Shown: piece after piece, positions 8,511 to 14,958 of the stretch
Layout: every line of letters starts with the position of its first letter
How positions within the stretch are numbered: position 1 is the first letter of the stretch
Assembly: GCA_900617975.1 (NCBI GenBank)
Contig: UZAE01001148.1
Coordinates: 1 to 14,958, forward strand
Reading direction: 5' to 3'
Length of the DNA: 14,958 nt
From: Rodentolepis nana
Lineage: Eukaryota > Platyhelminthes > Cestoda > Cyclophyllidea > Hymenolepididae
Program-made: the position numbers and the translations under genes
Notes under the pieces: model-generated
What the model saw: the letters and a program-made list of their open reading frames with translations, nothing else
Told to the model about the DNA's origin: nothing
Database searches by the model: none

Positions 8511-10797
8511 TCTTGAGATTTTAATATAATGATATTGCGTGGTGAACTATACTCAGTGTGAGAAAATTGGCAGCCTACTACTTTCATAGTAGAAATAAAC
8601 CAAGGCCCTTGATGTGCAGGTCTCTTCACTCATCTCTTGTTGAAACTAAGATCAAATCAGATTTTTTTACCTAATACTTTGATCATGCCCTCTTTAACAC
8701 TAAAAAGTATATATCATCATAACCGTCCTCTATTAGTAACGAAGCTTAAACCACTTCCATGTTTGTGAAGAATAAGTCAAGGGATTACAGTTAGGCAAAT
8801 GCAAATCAACATCCACTCAATCGCATCGTCATGCAGACTGGCTGCTTGACCCTCAGATGCATTCAATTCCCTTCATTTCTCACTGTCTTCTGTCATCGAG
8901 ATTAACATCCCTTAATACGTTGACTAATATAAATCTATCCTTTAAATTAATTAATTCCATTACTTCATTCTGCAATCATGAAGGCGAGCATTTAGAGACT
9001 TTCCGTTGGATTGCCATTGGCTATTTCATAGTACTGGATAATTCAGCAGGTGCTTATGAATTGTTGATGATGTATCATTTCCCTCTCATAAAACGACTCC
9101 TTCGCTGAGTTTTGAATGTGAGACTGTGAGCTTTCATGTCTATTTCAGATTTCTCCCCCCCCCCTCCCACGCACTTGGAACGGCCTCTCTGATCTTTAAT
9201 ATAATATAATGTAAAGATCAATATAATACGATATATTTTTTGAGTGTATGACTAATAAACTCTTTTTTTCAATATTACCAGAATATCAATTATATTCTAC
9301 ATACTGGAAGATCTGTAAATATTGGTTTCCAATTAAGTCTAAAGGGTTTTAATTAACCTTCGGGAATATCTTTATGACGACGAATATGCTTAAGACATGT
9401 TCTTTTTTATTTCTATAAGCAAGGAATTTTTGATAAAGGCCAGTCAGAAGGCAATTATGCTATACCCTCTCAGAAGTTTGGAAACAAAGTTTTTCTGCCT
9501 GTGATATCTTGCCAACGTAAGCCTCACTCGGTATTTTTTAAGGATCTGGAATATTTCCACTGCATCTATGAAACATTATTCAAGAAATTGCATTTCTTTC
9601 ATTATCTCATAGGTGACATAGACGACCTCATATTAAATGCACATAAGCCAAAATCTGTTATAAAATCAGCAATTTAACTGAATCATGCACATTATCGATA
9701 ATGATAATGACCCCAGAAAGTCTCCCAGTGGTGGTCAATCCAGACAGCACTTAGGTCATGGATCACGTGATTGGCTCTCATTGACACACGACAGGTGATA
9801 TGAGTGGCCAAATCCAAACGGATTAGCAGAAACTGAAAGAGCATCTGAATATGCAAAAGAACAGTGAAGAAGGAGTAATAAGCAATAATGATAGGAAATC
9901 AAGTTTCTATTTAAATTCTAAAATCATTGATTCGCCTATATCCTTTTTAAGGATTACCGTTCACTCTGTATCACCTAAACATTTTAGTTTAGTAGTTTGT
10001 ATTCAGGGTTTAAACAGGTGATTATGTCCAAAATATTAAAAGTTCCTTGGCCGATCGATTTAACACCACCTCCATCGTTCTACAGCCAATGGCACATAGT
10101 TGAGAATATCAACGGTTGTATGGTATGAAAGAGCTAATTTGAGTGCGTCCAATGTGAACTTTAGATCGCGTTGTCATCTAACTATAACGAGATTGACAAT
10201 TATTGATATGCCTTCGTTTCCACTACATGAAATGCAGGCAGAAAATCCTCAATCAAAACGATGGAGATGATTGCGAATATATTTCAACATCTAGTCACCA
10301 ACACGCATCATCATTCTACGGTTCTCAGCTGACGAAACTTTTCATTCTCTTTATTTTTCATCCATCTTATCACTTCAAGTGGGATGTTAATCAACATCAG
10401 TTAATACCAGGCCATTACACCTCAAGGATTTGTGTCCAAAATGAGCAAACAGAGATGGTATCTCATAGGCTTTTTATGATAATTTGGCAGTTTAAATACC
10501 AATTGTAAGGGGCGCAAACTGTATGAATATATAAGATCTGGAAAGAGGTTGCCTACCTTCTGACATCCTTGGCTGAATTTTGAGACGAGATTGATATGTA
10601 TGTAAATATAAATTCAGGGAAGAGAAGTCTTAAAAAATAATTCCTAGTCATTAGTATGATGGAAGGAAATTCGGTACATTCAAAGTCCCGAGTAGAATTA
10701 AAATTGAAAATGCTGACACACTGAAACACCAATACATTTCTAGCAAGTCAAGTAGGCTAATCAGCGCTCCGAATCTTTCCGAAATACTAACTTATAT
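8511..10797. other. Unassigned AT-rich stretch
   Basis: No supported gene. Noted inside: a C-rich tract at about 9154-9168, an AT-rich simple stretch near 9199-9240, and a 10-bp palindrome ATCACGTGAT at 9762-9771 followed by ATTGG, which may be chance. Reading frames of about 80-100 codons here carry no recognisable motif. Confidence 0.5.
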
Positions 10798-11130
10798 CAA
10801 ATGGCAGGCGTTTTGATAATTATCATTAGCCCTTTAGCTGACTTCGGGCATCACAGAGGGGAGAAACATCAAAGTGGGAAAAACTGACTTCGGGCATCAC
10901 AGAGGGGAGAAACATCAAAGTGGGAAAAATTCAAGAGGAGGGACAGAAGAGTGATTCACAGTTATAAGACAGACAGACAGACACAAAGGTAGAGAAAAGG
11001 TAAGATGAGTACTGTTGAGTGGTGTAATATGACATAGTGTCGGGTCATAGTAGTTAGAAGTCAGAAGTCAACTGCCAGTTAATAGACTTTTTTGCCGTGT
11101 GAGTATACGTTGCCCAGGGTGCACCACATG
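10798..11130 (-). mobile_element. Short ribozyme-headed retroelement, copy D (minus strand, 5'-damaged)
   Basis: Read on the minus strand, the tail CATTTG lies at about 10798-10803, preceded in element order by the middle part. The head remnant (about 11080-11130) has the P2 3' strand (11082-11089), the GGC-A run, a P4 with one mismatch, the junction GGGCAAC, the P1 3' strand GCACCCT and CATGTGGT from L3/P3. The 5' strands of P1 and P2 are missing or unrecognisable, so the ribozyme cannot fold. The tail carries an exact 46-bp tandem duplication, and the middle carries a GACA microsatellite (about 10967-10983). No microsatellite tail or target duplication was found. It groups with copy C by shared tail differences. 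Confidence 0.8.
10838..10929 (-). repeat. Exact 46-bp tandem duplication within copy D tail
   Basis: Units 10838-10883 and 10884-10929 are identical, starting CTGACTTCGGGCATCACAG and ending GTGGGAAAAA. Other family copies have this segment once. Identity of the two units inside an otherwise old element means the duplication is recent or an assembly echo. Confidence 0.88.
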
Positions 11131-12473
11131 AAATATAAGATTTGCCTTTGTAATAAAGTGACCAAACGGACAAAGAGAAACTCACATTTACTTAAAGCTC
11201 TCTCTCACCTTTTTTGATCTATGAAAGCCCAACACTTTGGCTGTCTTATCTCTGTTGGATAAGATCATGTGAGCTCATTTAGTATCATTTTACCTCCTCA
11301 AGCATTAGATGATAGGATTGTTTGAAGTGGCAAGTAGGACCATTATCATTAAAAATATGTCAATAAAAGAGCTGAATTCAATTCAAACGAAAAATAACGC
11401 AATTTTAATATTGGGATTTGAATTATATTTTTGAATATTGGGATTTGAATTATATTTTTGGCAAATATTAGATCCAATGCAATTCTACTCTTTGACACCA
11501 TGACTTTGCTCTTATGATCTCTATGATCTCCACCCTATTTGCTAATTTGAATTTCTTTTAAACGATTTAAGTTACATTTCGGCATTTAATATGTTACTGT
11601 TATCTAAATTACCATGGATAATAGAAAATTGATAATTCAAGCAGCTGCGCACAGTCATTTCAAAGGCACGATATCGCTACATCAGCGGTGCTGCTAAAGA
11701 TAGCCTGGTTTCTTGTATTCTGAAGTAAATTTTAATCTATCTTCTATTTCGAGATACCAAGCTGTCTACCCAGGTTCCTACCTTGGAAATGTCGATTCTG
11801 CAGCCCCATTTCATACATTCACGAATTGCTTGACCTTCCACAGTGTGTAAGCACAAATATACCTGCCGATTAGTTTAAATTTAATTTAAAACTTTCTTTA
11901 ACATTTTAACAGCCCAAAACCTAGTATTGGTGACGCACTTTAAACATAATAATAAGTCATGTTTTAAGTCATCGTCAATATCCAAAGGTAAATTTTTGCA
12001 AATGTCACCTGACTAATTTGACAGAATTTACGAATTCTTCCTTCCTAACAATGCGATGCACTAACGACGGTCGTTTTATTCCATCTTTTTATCCATCATT
12101 ATGGTTGGAAGGACAAAATTTTGCCTTGGAAAAGCTTCAGGAAGATCAAAGTAGTTCAACAAGAAATAAAAGAGAGGTGATAGAGGAAAAATGAAGAATT
12201 TAGCCTTAATTTATTTGCCATCTAAATTCATCTCTCTTTTGCTTCCTTTCTAATTATTCGCACGTCCTTGCATCAGGTAGAAATACTCCTACTTCTACTA
12301 TTTCGGGATTCGATCTCATTACTTCTCGATTCATTTTATGCCAGCTGTATTTTGATCCTATTGATTAAAACGCAAAATTTCGAGCAACCAGCCCTGACAT
12401 ATCAAGTGGTTAACTTTGCCTCGCAGGCATGAGAAATTAATTGAAACTAATGATCACCATGTTCCCTGTTAGT
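11131..12473. other. Unassigned AT-rich stretch
   Basis: No supported gene or known repeat apart from small tandem duplications (27 bp at 11407-11460, and TATGATCTC twice near 11514-11531). A slightly richer segment at about 11640-11705 was not recognised. The palindromic AT sequence TTTAAATTTAATTTAAA lies near 11874-11890. Confidence 0.5.
11407..11460. repeat. Exact 27-bp tandem duplication
   Basis: AATATTGGGATTTGAATTAT plus ATTTTTG occurs at 11407-11433 and again, identical, at 11434-11460. It lies outside any recognised element. Confidence 0.9.
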
Positions 12474-12487
12474 ATATTTATTAATAT
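12474..12487 (+). repeat. Target-site duplication, left copy (element E)
   Basis: ATATTTATTAATAT is identical to 14111-14124 and directly abuts G12488, the first base of the ribozyme. A 14-bp exact duplication is typical of LINE-type target-primed insertion. Confidence 0.88.
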
Positions 12488-12535
12488 GGGGTGTGCGATA
12501 GACTTACCTCCACGTGGTGCACCCTGGGCAACGTA

Positions 12536-13830
12536 TTGGATGGGCAACTAAGTCATTGCCGTTTTTGTTGACAGATTCACTCTATACTTTCTTTTGTTTT
12601 GTTAACGTGGCCAGAGCGTCTAACCTATATTTTTTTCTTACTGTATGGGCTTCTAGGTTAATTAGCAAAAACTTTTTTTTGTTTAGTTCTATAGTCTTGT
12701 TTTATCCCAATTTAAAAATGAAAGAACAGGACGTGCACTTCCGACACATTTTATTGTATTACTTCCGAAAAGGCAAGAACGCATCGCAAGCACAAAAGAA
12801 GTTATGTGCCGTATATGGAGATGAAGCCTTAAAAGAAAGGCAGTGTCGAAATTGGTTTGAAAGATTTCGTTCCGGTGATTTTTCACTGAAAAATTCACAA
12901 CGATCTGGCCGCCCAGTCGAAGTGGATGAAACCCATATCAAGGCCATTATCGATTCAAATCGTCACAGCACAACACGAGATATTGCAGAGAAGCTCAATG
13001 TGTCGTATACATGCATTGAATATAAAAATTAAAAACCCTCGGTTATGTCAAGAAACTTGATTTATGGATCCCTCACCAGTTAAAGGAAATTCATTTGACG
13101 CAACGGATTAGCATCTGTGATTCGCTACTGAAACGCAATGAGAATGAGAATGATCCATTTCTGAAGAACCCAGTTACTGGTGACGAAAACGGATAGTTTA
13201 TAACAATATTACTCGCAAGAGATCATGGGTGAAGCAAGATCAACCAGCCCAAACAGTATCAAAAGCAGAGATTCACCAAAAAAAGATAATGCTGTCAGTC
13301 TGGTGGGGGGATCACAAAGGAATTTTGTATTTTGAACTCATGCCGCAGAACCAAACGATAAATTCAAATGTGTATGTTGAACAACTCGAAAAACTGAAGG
13401 ATGCAACTGAAGATAAGCGGCCGGCATTATCAAATCGGAAGGGTGTTGTTTTTCATCATGATAACCCAAGGCCCCACACATCTTTGGTTACTCGGCAAAA
13501 ATTATTGGAACTGGATTGGGATGTTTTGTCACACCCACCATATAGCCCTGACCTTGCGCCTTCGGATTACCATTTGTTTCGTTCCATGGAAAACTCTTTA
13601 AATGGTAAAATTTTTAACAACGTGGATGATGTCGGATCACACCAAATTCAGTTTTTTAATAGCAAAGACCAGACATTTTACGAACGGGGAATTTTTACTC
13701 TGCCAGAACGATGGAAAAAGGTCATCGACAAGAACGGCCAATATCTAATTGAATAAAGTTATGTTTTTAAACAAAAATTCCGAATTTGCCTTCTTATTTG
13801 AAAGCGGCAATGACTTAGTTGCCAACCTAA
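12536..13830 (+). mobile_element. mariner DNA transposon (Tc1/mariner, DD34D), full length
   Basis: A 1295-bp element between TA dinucleotides (12534-12535 and 13831-13832). Its terminal inverted repeats are 12536-12565 and 13801-13830, matching at 26 of 30 positions, with core GGCAACTAAGTCATTGCCG. Removing the element and one TA restores the P4 hairpin of the retroelement head exactly as in copy A, which proves the boundaries. The transposase relic lies inside in plus orientation. It is full length but cannot move by itself. Confidence 0.93.
12718..13756 (+). pseudogene. mariner transposase pseudogene
   Basis: The cut-and-paste transposase would bind the inverted repeats and integrate at TA. 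The ATG at 12718 fits the family start; the open frame reaches upstream to 12514 but includes inverted-repeat and retroelement sequence. Visible parts: first helix-turn-helix region (RHILLYYFRKGKNASQAQKK onward), the RSGRP linker, a second helix-turn-helix region (TTRDIAEKLNVS), WIPHQL near 13062, first catalytic Asp in GDE (13182), second in HHDNPRPH (13460; the usual A after HDN is P), YSPDLAPSDYHLF with the third Asp at 13565 (34 residues between the last two, DD34D), and a normal C-terminus. Two single-base deletions break the frame, near 13029 (giving TAA at 13030) and near 13188 (giving TAG). There is one extra Gly codon after WW and a repeated GAGAAT. AATAAA overlaps the stop (13752-13757). 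Inactive as written, decayed only moderately. Confidence 0.92.
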
Positions 13831-14110
13831 TATATTCATACGGCAAAAAAGTCTATTAACTGGCAGTTGACTTCTCACTTCAAACTACCATCACCTCACT
13901 CCATGCAATATTCGACTATTTCCGCAGTACTCACCTCATCTTTTTTCTACCTTTGTGTTTGTCTCTTACATCTTTGAAACACTCTTCTGTTCCCCTCCCC
14001 TTCTCTCGACTTTTTTCAATTTGATGTTCCTTCCCCTCTGTGAAGCCTGAAGTCAACTAAAGGGCTAATGATAACCATCAAGACGCCTGCCATTTGACAA
14101 AAATAAATAA

Positions 14111-14124
14111 ATATTTATTAATAT
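14111..14124 (+). repeat. Target-site duplication, right copy (element E)
   Basis: ATATTTATTAATAT, identical to 12474-12487. It follows the AT-rich tail of element E, so the exact tail boundary could shift by a base or two. Confidence 0.87.
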
Positions 14125-14958
14125 TCCTTCGGAACGAATTTCCATGGACTTCTTTCGTTAAAAACAATAATTTTGAGCCCCGGTTTTAAGAAACTATTTG
14201 AATGAAAAAGGTGTTCTTAAGAAAATGTAACTGTTTCCACTGGTTTTGGTCATCCAGTTATCATCCTTGTCAAATGATATTGATCGACTTTTAATTTGAG
14301 CAATACTTATCATTCTGCTCGAAATCTCAATTATTTTGGTCAATTTCGTTCTTGGGTTCCAAGATATTAAACGCTTCTGGCATTAAGAGCTCAAATAATT
14401 AAAATGACTAAAAATGGGTATTTGGAGTGCATTACCACAAAAAATTCCTTCAAGACCTTTTATTTCAGCAAATTTTACATGGTGCTAGCTTCTTTTTAAC
14501 TCCAAAAGATACTTTGATCAACAGTTAGCCTTGAACTTTTTCATTCACCGCCGTGCTAAAATAGATCGTTCTGCCACCTAGTTTTAGGCATTTTAACTAT
14601 GATAAGATTAAGTCTTAAATCGTTACCTAGCGACACCCTTTTCTGGATGAAGTAGCTATATTTCTCCAATCGTGTTAGGTTATAATTTGGTTATTATTAG
14701 ACAAGTAATTTTGGTTTACAGGAGTGATATTCTGACGAAATTGAGCTATTTTCGTCCTTTTTTAAGGGGCATGAAGGTAATTATAAGGCTCAGCATGACC
14801 AAAAATAGCAAGTAGGCATTGTGGGAAAACTAACAGATCTCCAAGTTATTCACACTACTGACTGTTTATTCTCTAGTCATAAGCAGAAGCCAGTATTTCG
14901 ATGCAGGAAATTTTGATTTAATAATAAGCACACACTCGCATTAGAGGTGGGGGGGGGG
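14125..14958. other. Unassigned AT-rich flank ending in a G run
   Basis: No gene, RNA gene or recognised repeat. The sequence stops in a run of ten G (14949-14958), which together with the C run at position 1 suggests that the ends are assembly breaks at homopolymers. Confidence 0.55.

Larger units (their letters stand above)
12488..13856 (+). ncRNA. HDV-like ribozyme split by mariner in P4 (copy E)
   Basis: The two parts are 12488-12535 and 13833-13856. P1 pairs 12488-12494 with 12519-12525 (first pair G-U). P2 pairs ATAGACTT (12498-12505) with AAGTCTAT (13849-13856), eight perfect pairs and the best of all copies. P3 is ACC/GGT and L3 TCCACGT (12509-12515). The junction GGGCAA is at 12526-12531, and the candidate catalytic C is at 13844. 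The mariner sits after CGTA of the P4 5' strand, so all core elements other than P4 are untouched. Before the insertion this was probably an active ribozyme; its present state is unknown. Confidence 0.82.
12488..14110 (+). mobile_element. Short ribozyme-headed retroelement, copy E, interrupted by mariner
   Basis: This is the best-bounded member of the family. An exact 14-bp target duplication (12474-12487 and 14111-14124) defines both ends. Removing the 1295-bp mariner and one TA leaves an element of about 326 bp, close to copy A (332 bp). After the mariner the element continues at 13833 with the P4 loop, the GGC-A run, the middle part (TCAAACTACCATCACCTCAC and so on), the shared tail (14026-14096) and an ACAAAAATAAATAA end. 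Few differences separate it from copy A. Confidence 0.9.

Noticed and set aside
8857..9108. Open frame of 83 codons
   Set aside because: AT-rich random-looking translation, no motif, no context.
9762..9774. CACGTG palindrome beside ATTGG as a promoter
   Set aside because: Short motifs expected by chance in 15 kb; no gene downstream.
10203..10508. Open frame of 101 codons
   Set aside because: The longest frame outside the elements, but the translation has no domain or repeat and the start is a non-standard codon.

Overview
This window is eukaryotic, AT-rich and intergenic. I can support no host gene in it. What can be identified is mobile DNA: five related retroelement insertions and one DNA transposon. 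A mariner transposase, a LINE reverse transcriptase with an RNase H domain, and (AAATA)-type retroelement tails suggest an invertebrate, probably an arthropod. I cannot name a species from the sequence alone.

The organising feature is one retroelement family that carries a predicted HDV-like self-cleaving ribozyme as its 5' head. The head occurs at 730 (short SINE-like copy A), at 1308 (start of a decayed LINE running to about 5770), and at 12488 (copy E, split by a mariner). It survives only as a degraded or truncated remnant at 8190 (copy C) and at 11130 on the minus strand (copy D). In the best copies the fold has P1 of 7 bp opening with a G-U wobble, P2, a 3-bp P3 with loop UCCACGU, the junction GGGCAA, a short P4, and a GGC-A-rich joining segment holding the presumed catalytic C. 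The short elements also share their last ~75 bp and an AT-rich microsatellite tail with the LINE. They therefore have both ends of the LINE around an unrelated ~160-bp middle, like a non-autonomous partner of it.

Layout: 1-714 unassigned; 730-1061 short element A; 1308-5770 LINE relic (ribozyme, truncated endonuclease, reverse transcriptase, RNase H, Cys motif, short 3' UTR), with a burst of tandem duplications at about 3731-4974; 5771-8189 unassigned; 8190-8510 old short element C; 8511-10797 unassigned; 10798-11130 old short element D, minus strand; 11131-12473 unassigned apart from a 27-bp tandem duplication; 12488-14110 short element E, bounded by an exact 14-bp target-site duplication and containing a 1295-bp mariner at 12536-13830; 14125-14958 unassigned.

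Inferred working: the LINE reverse transcriptase would recognise the common 3' tail of both LINE and short-element RNAs. The ribozyme would free the RNA 5' end from read-through host transcripts. The exact abutment of the copy E target-site duplication on ribozyme nucleotide G1 fits this. The mariner inserted later, into the P4 hairpin of copy E. No protein gene here looks intact: the LINE ORF has several stops and frameshifts and the mariner transposase has two frameshifts. The window starts in a C run and ends in a G run, which suggests that both ends are assembly breaks.
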